Assembly (NCBI GenBank): GCA_009739215.1
Contig: VSJF01000010.1
Location: 248,001-312,000 of the forward strand
Reading direction: 5' to 3'
DNA length: 64,000 nucleotides
DNA from: Floccularia luteovirens
Taxonomy: Eukaryota; Basidiomycota; Agaricomycetes; Agaricales; Squamanitaceae
Both the position numbers and the translations under genes were made by a program. The number at the start of each line of letters is the position of its first letter. Within the stretch, counting starts at the first letter, position 1. The notes below the pieces were generated by a model. That model had not been told where the DNA came from. It saw nothing but the letters and a program-made list of their open reading frames with translations, and did no database searches. Shown here piece by piece: positions 20,645 to 34,500 of this stretch.

Positions 20645-22748
20645 ATGCAACCGTTGACCGGTGTTTCCGCAGAACACTTGCTAAGTTATGATTCGGAAAA
20701 GTATGGTGAAGACGCCACAAAGTCTCCCTTGAGCTCAAATGCAGCAGATGAGGAATTTGACAAGGGCGGTCCACAAGCTTGGTTAACTGTGCTTGGCGCG
20801 TAAGTAACGTTTGTTGATTATGGATGTAGGGTTATGTTAATTAGGTGAAAAAATCAGTGCCCTGGTACAGTTCACTACATTTGGGTGAGTGGTGGAGATC
20901 TATTTCACGACTGGCCACCAAACTTCAATTCTTGCAAGGTATATAAATGCATTCGGAGTGTACCAAGACTTCTACGTCCGTGAATACCTGACAAACTATA
21001 CATCGAGCCAGATTGGGTATTGTTTCTCTGGTCTAGCTCGTATGATGTACTTATTAATATACTCAGGTGGATTGGCGGTGTACAGCTCTTCTTCAACTTT
21101 GCCTTAGGGCTGGTTGCTGGGGGGCTTTTCGACAGAGGTTATTAGTAAGTGTAATGCTACATGTTCGTGGGTAATTAACAAAGCTTTGGTGTCGAAACTA
21201 GTTATCACCTCATGGGTTGTGGCGGAGTGCTCCTTTCTCTTGCCCGTATGTCTTCACAGAGGCTAAGTGTGTGTAAGCTGTCTAACCGTCATAAAAGTTT
21301 TCATGCTCTCTTTGTCGCATGAAAACTCGTACTATCAGGTATTCCTATCACATGGCGTTTGTTTCGGGATCGCCTGTGGTCTGGTATTCACTCCTGGTAA
21401 GCAATGAATATATCTGTAAATAGATAAACAGCAGATATTAACTAACATTTTTAGCATTAAGTATTTCTGGGCATTACTTCAGACAGAAACGCCCATTAGC
21501 TATGGGGCTTGTTTCTGCAGGTTCCGCTCTCGGTGAGCGTGATACTCTTAACTATTTCTAATAGGTTGTTGACAAAAGCGAAACTCTTTTAGGAGCTGTC
21601 ATTCATCCTATCATGCTGAACAAGCTATTTAGTGGAAAAATCGGCTTCCATAATGGCGTACGTATTAGCGCTGGTATGAACACTGTTCTCTTCATACTAG
21701 CGATTGCGATGATGCGTACGCGCATGCCGCCAAAACAGGGGCCTCCCCCTGGACCGATCATCAAAAGGTTTATGTGTCATAAACCTTACGTTCTCAGTAT
21801 TATTGCGTCAGTAGATATTCCCTCGAATCTCATTTAAATCTCATGTCAATTTTCTAGGTGCATGTTTATCTTCTTGGGTCTCTTCTTCCCCATATTTTAC
21901 CTCCAACTCAAAGCAGCTCTCACCGGGGTAGATCAGAACTTAGCATTTTATTCGGTGAAGCTACTTTTTGTTCCTGCCAGCGTTAAGAATGAAGCTCATT
22001 TCTGCAACTATAGATTGCTATTTTGAACGCTGGCAGTTTTGTCGGACGAGCACTTCCCGGATTAGTGGCACCTTTGGTTGGAGTCACAAATCTCATGCTT
22101 TTCTGCTGCTTTGGTACTGGCGCTGTCTGCATGTGCATGATATCAGTAGAAAATCCTACCTCGACGGTTATTTTCGCAGTCGCATATGGCTTCTTTGCAG
22201 GAGCCGGTAAGCATTTGCCCACCCTGATAGGCCTGATCTGACATGTTATAATCAAGTTACTGCACTCACTCCAGCAGTAATCGGTAAGTGCTACTGTTGC
22301 ATCACATGTCGACACTCGCGCTCATGGAGGATTATAAAATCTAGCGGTTATGTCATTCGACATGAATGAAATTGGAATGCGAATAGGCATATTTTATGCA
22401 TTTAGCAGTACGTACCTATTTCCACACTTCATATTCTAGGCTCTCACCTCCGTACTTGAAGGTATAATTGCGTTATTCGGTATGACAACTAATTCCTTTT
22501 TGTAAAGAAATATCACTTACTGATGAAAACAGCTACCTCATTGGCTGGAGCACTATTGGGACAGACGTATCGCTGGACCACCGCTATAGTGTTTTCAGGG
22601 GTAAGGAAATATCCTTCTCATTCTGTTGACTATTTCTGATAGTCACTTCATATTTCAGTCAGCTATTTTCGCCGGCGCTGTACTATTCGTTGGCGTCCGA
22701 CACCTAATAGCCAGAGAGAAGGGGAAATCAGTCCTTTCCCTGATGTAG
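20645..22748 (+). CDS. MFS monocarboxylate-transporter-like permease
   Basis: The start MQPLTGVSAEHLLSYDSEKY gives a hydrophilic N-terminal tail ending GGPQAWLTVLGA, the usual entry to helix 1 of fungal monocarboxylate-type permeases. It is followed by INAFGVYQDFYVREYL, SQIGWIGGVQLFF (after splicing), LSHGVCFGIACGLVFTPAL, HYFRQKRPLAMGLVSAGSA, the central loop RTRMPPKQGPPPGPI, and NAGSFVGRALPGLVAP. The last helix ends FVGVRHLIAREKGKSVLSLM-stop. The spliced protein is roughly 450 residues with about 12 predicted helices and about a dozen short introns. Such proteins sit in the plasma or vacuolar membrane; the substrate (monocarboxylate, riboflavin or other) cannot be told from sequence. The gene looks intact. 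It converges on the fungalysin gene. Confidence 0.88.
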
Positions 22749-23415
22749 TGCTGACAGCTAGAAAGTTTACATGACGCTAGAATTTCTGACGACGCAGAGC
22801 GATCCAAGCCAGGTTTACAAGATGGAAAAGTCCAACTTACAAAATATATAACTAGTACACACATTATATGTACCAACTCCAACTCTCCTTTAACAATCAC
22901 TACAACTCCTTGATTATATCTCGTTCCGTATCCTTATCCTCTGTTTACATACGCAAGACCCTCATTAAAAACAAAATTCCAACTCGTAGTAAATAACCGC
23001 ACACTTAGTCTCATTACCTACTTTTGACACAAAATTATATTAATTCAACATACCTAGGAGCGGACATGTTATCGAGTTTAGAAGAATGTTTATCTACTGA
23101 TTTGTAACAATTACATGTCCATAAAGGTTAGCTTCCATGGCATTTATTCCCAGCTTTGCTGGACTTAGATAGACAATCTTTCAAATATGAGGTTGTGTCG
23201 TAAGGATCGTTTTCTTTTTCTTTTTGGGGGAAGAATGTCGTAGTGATTTCGGACTGATGATGCAAATATCTTGTGGGGGACAGAAACTATGATTCAACCA
23301 AAAGCCAATACAGGAAAAATACAGATTATGTGAAGTTTCGGATTATTCGAAGAATGGACTGAGATACTAGTATGTGGTGCATTAACAACGCTTTCTTAGC
23401 ATCAAAAAGAATAAT
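22749..23415. other. Convergent intergenic region between MFS and fungalysin
   Basis: AT-rich 3' flanks of two converging genes. No frame or repeat is supported. Confidence 0.4.
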
Positions 23416-25811
23416 CTAGCATCCATCTGGCACAGTAGTGTCATCGTTGAAATCGGGGCCAGCGTTTAGACCAAGGCCCCGACTTGCAAATGCATTAAAT
23501 AGCGTGCATCTGTTAGCGCCGTTGTATCGGTTTTCATCGGCTTGCATCCATGCGTCTCGCGCACTGACGACTACACCAAAGAATATGAAAATGAGTTTGT
23601 GGACAGAAAACAATACTTTTTTGACATACAAGTAGGATTGCACGGTTGCAACGCAAGTGAGTCTATGAAAAGATGCATGAATACGACGTTCCCTTCATCT
23701 CCATCAGGATTAGTAAGAGCATTTGCCGAGAACCCGCGCTCAGAAACGAGGGCTCCCATAACGTTATGGAGCATATTTGCCCAGACTTCACCAATATCTA
23801 TGGCTGAGAGTGAATAACCCCAATTAGCAATCATGGATGTGGATACTAACCATGTACTTCATTAAGTTTTTTAAGATCAGAATATCTTAGCGGGTTAGTT
23901 TCACTATATATAACAGTTAGCAATGCAGCGTGGCGAGACCATCATAAATCAGCGTACGGATTGGTCGAATAAGGGAAATGGCGGATGCCCCGTTGCCTTC
24001 CAAGTACATACTGTCCCATAATAAAATCTTTCATATCAGGCGTCTGAGAAACCCAGCTGTTGCAGAGTGAGCTCTATGTTGTGATGTGGTGCTAATAAGA
24101 AGACATACTTAGCCATAGCATCACCCCAGCCTTCACCCAAACCACCAGACTCCAGTGTCTGTAAGCACCGTGCTGTTCCTCCGCCTGTCATGCGCGTCGT
24201 GATCCCGTGTGTCATTTCATGAACAAGAATGTCATTTTCCATGGCTCCATCACGATTCGGCTGGGGACCACAGATCATTACAGATTGGAAATGATGGAAA
24301 ATAGTCACTTGCCTGTGTCTCTGTCCAGACAAACATTGTGCATTTTCCTGGTTGTCCGCTATATACTATCAGTCAGAATTGACATATCCAACGCAGCATT
24401 TAACTACGCACTCGGGTGGAGTAGCAAAATTTGCATTGTTGACTCCACTAGCATCTTGAATAACCATTTGAACAGCATCACCCTCCCTGCCGCCTTTATC
24501 GAAATTAGAATCTTGGAAGTTGAAAGCATCTTCAGTAAATCCATATTTATACGTAAAATCATGCATAGTGTTGATAATATAAAATGCATTTGTTAGGGAG
24601 GCGGACACGTTGGTTTCATCAGACGGATCCCGCGAGTCATCATACGTCTCGCTAAAAGTTGGTCCTGCTGCATTCTGTTGGGCAGTAACCTGTGCCTTTC
24701 TTGCAAATACATTATTGCCACTTCATGAAAAATTATTTCAAGCGCGGAAAAATAAAACGAAAGGAACAAAATGGCATACGTAGTCGTTGTTCCATTCACA
24801 AGTCCACCCTGATGCCATCCAACTGGTGATGCTTCCAGATCTTCAGGATCGTTGAGGACTTTGAGACCCTCACTGAATGCAATTCTATCAATAGGCACGA
24901 CGCGATACTTGAATGAAACTCAGCCTACGTCGAAGGACTGAATAAACAAAATAAATAAATACCGATGCATGTGCTACAAAGTCTGTCACTGATAGCATCT
25001 CCCCCGTGTGGGCACACACGAATGCTTCATACCATGTATTGGTCGTTTCGTTACGAATTTGGAAAACAGTGAGTAAGCGCGACAGATCCATCGTCACGGA
25101 CGAGATACTCGAGACTGGGCTCATTGCCATTATGAAGTCCTTCCAGGGAATTCTCTGTTGCTGGGAGAACAGATGAAAAGTTCATGGTGGGAGTCGAAGG
25201 AGCAAATTTTGCTTGTTTGAAATGTGGGCAGGGATTAAGGATCGTATGAGAGTGGTATCGTACCTCCTTGTTCGCTTACAAATGAAGAACCGAACGAAAA
25301 AACCTTGTCACCCTTAATCCCGACATTTGCTACAGCATTGGAAATAGGAATTCCATCCTACATGAGAAGGGGTCAGGTGACTTTGAGGAAATAATCCTTT
25401 TCATGCAAACGTACATGATATTGCTTCAAGTATGCATAGTGTGATACTGAACCCATATATCCAGCCTTGTAGCCAATTCCAGAGGCGTCCATTCCTAGCT
25501 CAGAACTGGCAAAGGCGATGGCGGAGTCATTAAGTCGAGGGGTATCGTGTGAGTTGAACAATGAATTTGATGGTGGTTGGTGAACCATCTTTCCCGTACG
25601 TCTACGATATAAGTTTTAGCTAACTGAAGACGAGATCTGGAATAAATCCGAGTACCTTGAAGGATGCTTTAGGATGATATACCTCGACCCGCACGTCACG
25701 TCCAATACGCCTGACCCTATGGGTCGCATGCTTCGAATGTATTGGTACAACAGCTGCATTCACAAAAAGAGCAAATATTGAAACTTTAAAGAGAGTGAAG
25801 ATTAAAACCAT
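23416..25811 (-). CDS. Fungalysin (M36) extracellular metallopeptidase
   Basis: This is a zinc endopeptidase of family M36. It starts MVLIFTLFKVSIFALFVNA, a signal peptide, followed by an FTP-type propeptide (HQPPSNSLFNSHDTPRLNDS, SHYAYLKQYH). The catalytic domain has TNAFYIINTMHDFTYKYGF, then the zinc motif DILVHEMTHGITTRMTGG (HExxH, near 24205-24230) and the third ligand region GLGEGWGDAMAKY (24115-24150). The C-terminus has WGYSLSAIDIGEVWANMLHN and ends NDDTTVPDGC-stop. The spliced length, roughly 590 residues, fits the family. One intron (24261-24312) has a GC-AG border, joining TETQ to PNRDGAMEND. Key residues are present and no frameshift is needed. Expected role: secreted protein degradation. 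Confidence 0.92.
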
Positions 25812-25896
25812 TATCTAAATGGTGTGTGTGCACGAGACCAAGCGCGCGTATGAAATGGAAGGAAGGGTGAATAAAAGAGTGGGTTATTGACGGCCC

Positions 25897-25906
25897 ACTT
25901 ATAAAG
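25897..25906 (-). promoter_or_regulatory. TATA box of the fungalysin gene
   Basis: TTTATAAGTG on the minus strand, about 85 bp upstream of the ATG at 25811. Confidence 0.45.
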
Positions 25907-25911
25907 GAAAG

Positions 25912-26802
25912 ATAGAGATGGTGGGTCGCATATGCAACCGTTGGCATGTCTTTTAATCAGCTTTTGTGGGCTTGTCCTGGGCATGATGGGGAATTCAAAC
26001 AAAGGGTGCAATCATCTGGTTCTGTCCATCAATTCATCAAACTCTTTGTGCTTGGTCAGCATCAGTGATGCCTATTATCTGCATTAGCTGCGCATGAATG
26101 AATCTTAGCATGATATCCATAAAGAAGGGCCAAAACTCAACAGCATTTACTGTAAAGGGCAGGGCCGATTTGCCCGCCCACATAAAATTCTCTTTATGTC
26201 AACGATTACCAGGTTCCCGGACGCGAATGTGTCCCATGAAGGAAATTAAGATCCAGAGCAAGGACTTGTAATGTTAATTGCAATTGACGTTGCCAGGTAA
26301 CCAGCTCAATTTTAATATTTCTGGAAGTATAAGCTTGCCAAGAGGAAAGCCGTGACGAAGACAATAGCTAGTTTGCGTTTGTTATTTCTGAAAGCCACAT
26401 AACAACACATCCAATTCAGTGAGGATAGCCTATGACAGCCATGACATTTATAGTAGGAACAGCAAATAAACTGTCAAGAAGCTTGAATGCATAATGGTAC
26501 TATTGTAAAATGGTGGAGCATACATCTATGACGTTAACATGTATAAACATACTCAAGAACACTGATGAGATGAGATACATAAATTAGTAACTACCACATG
26601 TGAATGGGATAAATCAAAAAATTCACGTAAAACTAGATCTAGAAAGTCAGTGAGTCGCAGCTAGTTCAGAAAGCAACGGAGGGACAATAAGAAGTGCCAA
26701 AACTAAGACTGTTCACCCGCTTCATCTCCTCTTCGTGCTAAAAATACCCCCATGTCGCGCGACCTCGTTCTCCCGACAGTATTCCTGTTTGAGAAGCCTG
26801 TA
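25912..26802. other. Intergenic region upstream of fungalysin
   Basis: Holds the fungalysin promoter side and the 3' flank of the next minus-strand gene. No gene or repeat was recognised. Confidence 0.4.
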
Positions 26803-28281
26803 CTAGGGAAAGCCCTCATTTACTTCATCGCCATTACCCCAACCGCCAGCCAATCCTGTGCTCGGGAAGCCAGTACCTACGCCTAAGCCTGGACTGGGAA
26901 AACTAGAAAGCTGTGTCTTGGCATCATGTATGTCCTCGATATCAAAGAATCCAAGGCCTTGCTCAAGGGTACTTGAAGAGACTAGGTCACGCCCTGGTAT
27001 AAGCCCTGTCTCAGTACTTTGTCCATACACACGCGGCATTTGATTTACTTGATCAGTGGGGTGAGAGCGATTTGGGAGTGCCTGGTGGTGGGGACATTGT
27101 TGATGACGTGCCGTTTGTTTCTCTACCTATTGATGGTTGGTTGAGGGTATGGCGTGATTGTGATAGCATGGAGGAAGTTGACTTGGTTCCTGATGTACAA
27201 TGAACCTGCGTTTTTTATGTTTCTTAGCTTTTTGTGTAAGATTATCGAATGGGGAGCCGTGCTGGGCAGGGTTTTGTGTTATTCTTTGCAGTCGTGTGCG
27301 TACTGCTGATCATCATATTGCTGATTACTGAACCTTTGGTGAATTTCTGAGATGGATGCAGAAGTCCGAGAGTGCGAGTCTGAACCATCTGCGCCCTAAC
27401 CTTTGCGAGGTTCGACGGGTATAGATACCACCGTCAAGATCGGCAGTGTCATCATCATCATCTTGAACACGGCCTCCATGATGAGGATGCGGAATGACTT
27501 GGCATGTAAGGTCCTCCGACTGTCGCATATTGTACGGTGCTTACGAAAGGAGTATATTCCTCTGCGGAGCCAGACCACGTTGATCCAGATTCGTTTGTAA
27601 CACGGCTTCGTGAGCTAACCACATCTTCATGTACATCGCCACTGCCCTGGAATCCTTCGAAACTCAGCCGCCTTCTGCTGACTGGGCCGCCAAAGCCCGT
27701 GATACTCGGCGAGCGTGTCTTTTACGTCTACGTTCTTCTTTCTCTTTCTGGCGTTGTAGCTCCACCTCTCTCGAGCGTTGCAGCTCATCTGCTGCGGAAG
27801 GTGCTGGAGGGGAGGTTGATAGACCAGCAATAGTGTCAGGGTCTAGCGGTGCAGCATCAGAGTCAAAAGTGGATACAGTGGTTGTGGCAGATCCGGAGTT
27901 GGGAAATAAGCCAGTTCCAAGGTCGTCCTCGTCCCCTGGTAGATGGATAGGAGGTGTTGAGCGTCTACCAAATAAATTATATCCAAATAATGTGATGCGT
28001 TTTTGATTCCTATCCGAGCTCCCATCCGACCTTTTCTTCTTTCTGCGAGCATATTTTGGAGAGGTACCAGGGTTAGAATGGAGCGAAAGAGTTTCAGGAT
28101 CTGCTAAAAGTCCCTGAAGCTCGTCAGGACGTGCTCGTGGGATGTTATGTGCGATGGAATTGTGATGGTGAACTTGATTGTTCAGAGATTCAGTGGACAC
28201 TGCTGCTGCGGGTTTCAAACATGGGAGACAGGAAGAAGTTACAATCTTGATAGTATCAAACCAAGAGAAAGTGTCTGCCAT
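26803..28281 (-). CDS. Low-complexity basic protein of unknown function
   Basis: The first exon (28281-27664) encodes MADTFSWFDTIKIVTSSCLP, a cysteine near the N-terminus, a basic patch KYARRKKKRSD, and a charged helix LQRQKEKEERRRKRHARRVS, then runs on in frame to about 27490. Later minus-strand frames carry DDDDDTADLDGG (near 27450) and a C-terminal piece TQLSSFPSPGLGVGTGFPS (26803-27039). I join these as one spliced gene because they lie in order with short gaps, but the internal splice sites are uncertain. Segment composition (Ser, Pro, Arg, Gly) suggests disorder, with a possible coiled coil in the RRRKR stretch. No domain is recognised. It lies 275 bp downstream of BRR2 on the same strand. 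Confidence 0.5.
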
Positions 28282-28556
28282 AGTCGAGGTGTCTTACAGT
28301 TAAGAAAGTCACCTAAACGACGAATGTGAGCCTTGAAGTTAAGCCAGACAGATGAAAAACGTGGGTTGGAGCAGGTGATTAACCAGTTATCGGTTAACGG
28401 GTCAAAGTGCTGCGATCACATGATATCATGCATGTAGAAGTGATTCGAAAATCAAAACATTATAAGTTCGAAATTACACAGCAAAATCATAAGTATAATA
28501 CATGTATCACCGTCGCTAAAACCTTCGTACGCAGACTTCAATACAGATTATTACAC

Positions 28557-31500
28557 CTACTTTTCCTGTACATCTGCCATCTCTGCATCACTATCTTCCC
28601 CACTTTCTTCACTATCTTCATCACTGTCACTATCCTCTCCCTCTGCAACGTCAATGGGGTCCAGCTCGATGGCATGATCGGCGCCAACATATGAATCACA
28701 AATCACATATAGTTTTAATCCTTTATGGGTTCCCTTGGATAGTGTAAACTCCAATTTCACGCCTAAACTGCTCTTTGGGACTGTAACACGTTTGATTACG
28801 AGAAGTTGGCGTGTAGGTTCATCACCAATGACGAGCCACCAATGTGCGGTCTTGGCCAGAGGGAAGAAGGGAGCAATGACGGCATTAGGGTCTTGAGTAG
28901 AAGAATCTCCATTTTCTTCGTCATCTGCTTCTGCATCTCGGGAAAGCTTTACTTGAAGAATGATTGGAGCCCCTGCGGTGTAGGTGCCTTTTACAAGTTC
29001 ATGGGAGACATCGAGTGTTGGATAGGCGTTGACAAATGTTGCCACGTCCCTCCTACAAAATCATTAGTAATTGACAAAGATAGCAAAAAATGGTTCACAA
29101 ACATCTGTGCAGCACTCATTTGGAGAAGTTTCGTCCGATCATCATCTTCCATCTCCATGAGATCGTACACCGACTCAATCCCAGCACCCTTACATCTTTT
29201 GATGACCTAGATGCACCGACATGTTAGTAACCATGAAGTTGAGTGCAATGCGAAATACCCACATCATCCTCGAAATGTGGTATCTGTTTCAAAGGAGAAT
29301 CTGTCTCCCACACTGCTTGGACACACATCTGTGACAAGTCCATCGCACCCAACGCGCTCAACCAAGCATTCGAAGACATAACATCTACACATGCAGACAA
29401 CAGGTTCAATACCTTCTCAAGAACGAGCACCTGGTCCGCAGCCAGATCTGGTGGAAGCTGCAAACGGGAGAAGTGAGCTTGAAGAAGGAGGAATGTCTTG
29501 AAGTGAGGTGCATCGAAGTTGGCTTGGTCGAGTTTGACGGGCACCCGTTCATATATCCTCCGTAACAACGCGTCTTCATGGCGCCGGATTGGAATCGTTT
29601 CAAACTCGGCAGATGAAGAAACAACTTCGAGTAATCCTTTTAGTTTCGTACGCTCTTTAAGTGAAAGAGTATAGACTTCGACGGTGACATCTAGATTCGG
29701 GTGTGATCAGACGACAGACGTATATAATTAAGGAAGGCTCGAACGTACATGAGATATTGTAGTATGCCGCAATCATTCCGAGGTTGAGTGCAGATACGTC
29801 CATTTCATCCTCTGCAATTTCTTATATTCAGCGAAAAGTATCAAAAGTATTCTTTTTCTTGCTTACCAATAGAAATACACTTCGAATTGACCAGATCGTT
29901 CAATGTATTCTCCACCAGTTCCGACAAGTGGTCTGACAGATGTTGATGACTAACATTATGCAAGTTGTAATAGTTGGGATTTTGCGTCATCCGGCGGTAG
30001 AAGTATGTCCATGTAAGAATATCCTATTAATAATGAGTTTTCCCTCGAGATCATTACCAGAAAAAGATATAAAAAACATACCATTGCATCTTGCTTATTC
30101 TCAATAGTCTTAACCGCAATCTCAGCCAGGAAGTAATCATGTAACAAATGTGTTGGAAGATGAGATTCGATGGGAAGGCCCTCCGCCAGGAATTTTTTAT
30201 AAAAGTCCTTTCTCGTTTGTTGGCACATCAAAACGCAGCGACTTCGTTCGTCTTCCGTCGGACGACATGCCCTACCCATCATCTGGAGAACGTCCATCAC
30301 GGGGTAGTCGATGTACCTATGCTCTTTTCCTTCGTAGAATTGTACACCCATAATCACCACCATGTATGCAGCAACAGGGAGACTCCAAGCGGTGTCCTGT
30401 TGAATGGAGTGTCATCATAATCATGAATATACTAGTGATAGTCACAAACCTTTGATGCAACTAACACCTGGATCGCGCCAGATTCAAAAAGTCGTTGAAC
30501 AATACGCTTATCCTGTTTATTCAACGCCTCATGATAATATCCAATTCCGTGTTTCAAAGTCTCTGCAAGGTCTTTATCATGGAGATGATCAAGATGAGGT
30601 TGCAAGTCTTCAAGTTCGATATTCAAAAATCTATCTTGATTGTCGTCCGCAGAGCAATGTGTGAGAATATCATCCACAGTCAAACGGCATTGTCGGCGTG
30701 AGGGGACAAAGATAATAACTGGTTTTGTAGGCGAGTATTCGACGATTGCGAGGTAGGTAGGTTTTGACATGGCAATCATGAGTGACGGGAAGTGAGGAAT
30801 GGTAAATGACTGAAGATGAATATCCATATCTAAAGGTCGAGCGCTAAAAAGATGTTAGAAGCTGGAAGTAAATCTATGTCTTTTCTCTCACCTTGGTGAG
30901 AAGTTGAAAATTGCATTGCGATGGTGCGTCCATCCATTCGCCGAGGTCACGGGCGTTAGCGAGCGATACACCACAAGCAACGATACGTGTCTTCACTTCA
31001 GTTTGCGATGACACATAACGTGTTCTTGAGATGACTACTTCATATGTTGGACCAACCTCCCCTCCAACCAACTGTACTTCATCAGCAATGAGAAGCCCAA
31101 TATTCTGAACATTTTTCCGCTGCCTCCATCTTCGTGATAGAACGTCCCACTGTATCGATAACTTCACGTAAGAAAATATAAACAGAGTACAAAAGCATGA
31201 AACTGACCTGGGTGGGAGTACATACAATGACGTCTCCTTTTTCCAACAGTCGAAGGTCTGCACTTGTTTCACCTGTTAAGCTCACAATCTCCTTCCCACC
31301 TTGAAGTCCTGAGAATTTTGCCTTCCACTCCTTGACACGCATATCAACCATTTCTTGATATGGTTCAATACATACCGCCCTTAGCTGGTCGCGCTTACTC
31401 CATAGCCGCAATAATGCAAACTCTGCACAAATGGTCTTGCCACTTCCAGTGGGAGCACCAATAAAGACGTTTTCATCAGATGTGTATAAAGCTTGGAAAA

Positions 31501-34500
31501 CTTGCGTTTGGATTTTGTTAAAGGTTTGGATAGTGGATGAGTAAATAGCTTCGAATTCCTTGTTATGGAGCGCGGATAAAGGTAAAGCCTGTAGATCCAA
31601 GAGAGGAGTCGGTGGAGGGAATTTTTCTGGGAGAATGAGGTGTTTGAAAGAGATCGGCAAGCGTGTTTCGGCGTGTAACCAACGATCGGATATGACAGTT
31701 ATGTAATAGTTGGGTGGAACAGGTTCGAACATTGGCACAGTGAGCGTTACATTATGCTCATCCTCCGCATAACGTTGGCGAAGTACAAAGGAGTCATGGA
31801 AGAGAATAACCTCTCCATCGACATCTTCGACGACGATATGGAAACTTTCGGCTGTACCATGTACCTTCTCATCCCACCTAAAATCGGGGGTAATAGAAAG
31901 GTCGATGCGTAGCAACGAGCGTGTGATCGGCTGAACTTGTGCTTGCAATCTACAGCCAAGACGGAGTAAACCATTCAAGTTCGGAATTTTATGGAAGTTT
32001 GTACGTACTGGAGTTTAGGGAAGTTGTGTACGAGACGATGAACCAATCGACCCGCATTTGGAATGCCGATAAGTTCACCAATTTCTGGAGGAGTCTATAT
32101 GCTGGTTAATATCGAATAACAGGTATTTTATCGACATCTTACCAGATCAAAGTAACGATACCAGGGCTGGCAAAGCGGATAAGAAACGTATGCATTTGAA
32201 CAAATAGAACAACCTACGAATTGTTTCCCTTCTGCTTTCCTTACAACTTCAGATGGCACACCTTTGAATTGTCGTAAAGGCGTCATAGAACCCCACCTAC
32301 AACAGCGTCAGATCAGAGTATTCAATTGATTGATGATGCACCCACATTCGCTTTTCAACCATCTTGCACAAATCAAGTGCGGCCTTCGCAGGAACTGCCC
32401 ACCCACGTTTCAAACAAATCTCAAACACCGCACGTAAGATTCTGAAGAATTCATCAAGATGAGAATCACAAAAAATTGCAAAAACGATGCCTACCTTCCC
32501 GCTGATTGTTGCACAAAGACCATGTCGGCAACCAAAACAAACCCTGTGAACAGTTGAGTGAATTGGTAACGATATACAAATAGGATGTACCATCTAGCTT
32601 GAGCTGAGATATGTAAGCTTGTAGAAGGACGTTGATCTTCGCAGCAGGTTCTTCGACACTTTCTTTAACCGGTATAGGTACACGTTCTAGAAGCTTTGCT
32701 AACTCCAATTTTTCCTGTTCAAGTTATAAATCAGACTACACGCAACCCGGCGACACGGTAACTGACCTCTTGACGAACCTAGATAAATTGGAAAGTTAGT
32801 AAATTATGCAGAAAATGAGTGGTGGTATGTAATTACCGGGAGTAGTTTGAACTCATTTGATAGGGCAAAAACACGGAAAAGTTCCAATGAAGACATAGTT
32901 GGTCGAAGGTGTTGATTATAGACCATCATCGAATTATAGGTAACGTAGTAATATGATGCAATTCTTCCCAGTTCAGTACTTTGGAAGCGTCCAGTCGAAC
33001 GTTCATATTTAATTAGTTGACATTTTTCAAGAAGGACAGCAGCACTGTGAGCGATATCGGCGCGTTTCTGTATCAAGTTATTATCTTCATCTTGATAATC
33101 GACACCTACCCCATATAGTCCGGGATCTTTCAGCATCCGGACATACCTGTTAGTGTTGTGTAAGCATAAATAATGTATAGATTGAATAAACAACTTACAG
33201 GTAAGTGTAACCAAGCCACTGAACAGCTTCATCGCGATTACGAACAGTTCCTTGAACTATTTCGGCGTTGAGATTGTCTGCCAGCCTCGACACGAACTGA
33301 GACTCGATTGGTAGTTGCTGATTTAGTAAACTCAAATAGTATTGTAGTTCGGAATGGTTGGTAATGATTATACCCTCTCCAAATGTGTCGTATTGGGGAC
33401 GTCCGGCACGGCCCAGCATTTGCAAAACATCCTGGGAGGACAATTCGACCCATCGACCCTTCTCTGGGTTGTAGATTTGGGTGCCTTTGATAATAACCGT
33501 ATGAGCGGGAAGATTGACTCCCCAGGCGAGTGTTGCAGTACAAACAAGGACCTGAACTGAGCCATCAGCAAACAGCTCTTCAACTAGTCCACGATCTTCT
33601 CTAGTCATTCCGGCATGATGAATGGCGAAGCCGAAAGGAAGGAGGTCTCGTAAATTCGTGTCTTTGACATTATTCGCCTCTTCTGTTAAGATCTCGCGAA
33701 CAGCACCATCGGGCTTGACAAACTGTGTTATGGTCTCTTTTTCAATGGCCATATCCCGCAAAAATCTAGCTGTTTTAGCTGTCTCCTTCCTGGAATGCAC
33801 GAAGACAAGCGTCTGGTTCTTTCCGGCCTGATCCAAGACCTTCTCGTAGCAAACTTCATTTGTTATCTGATAGCGTTTTATCGCCTTTTTCTCAGTGATT
33901 CCAATGAATTGTTGTTGAAGTCCACAAGGCCGATATGATGCATCGAAGTAGAATAAACCTTTCTTCTCGTCAACTCGCAAGAAGGTGGCGACATCTCGAT
34001 AGTTAGGCAATGTCGCAGATAGGCCAACAAGCCGGACGTATTCGGATGTTTGCTCCATCCTACGGACAGTGCGAGCGACGATACTTTCCAAAACAGGTCC
34101 ACGCTCGTCGTGCAACAGATGAATCTCATCAATAATGATAAGGCGAACGAGATTAGTATAACTCGTGTCTGTGCTTTTGCGCGTAATAACATCCCATTTT
34201 TCTGGAGTGGTCACGATAATCTGAGTTTCTGCGATCTGTTGTTTCGTCATTTGAGAATCTCCCGTAAGCTCCCCGACTTTGATGCCGAACACTTTGAGTC
34301 GCGTCGAGAAATTGCCAACCATCTCTTGTACAAGGGCTTTCATAGGTGCGATATAAACAATTTTGAATGAGTCCAAATCAAACGCGCCACTGGCTTCGTC
34401 GCGGTATTTCGAGAGCTCATTTAGAATCGTAAGCATAGCAACATTTGTCTGAATGAATTGTGAATACTATGATTTACTAGAAATGGACGAAGCGCACCTT

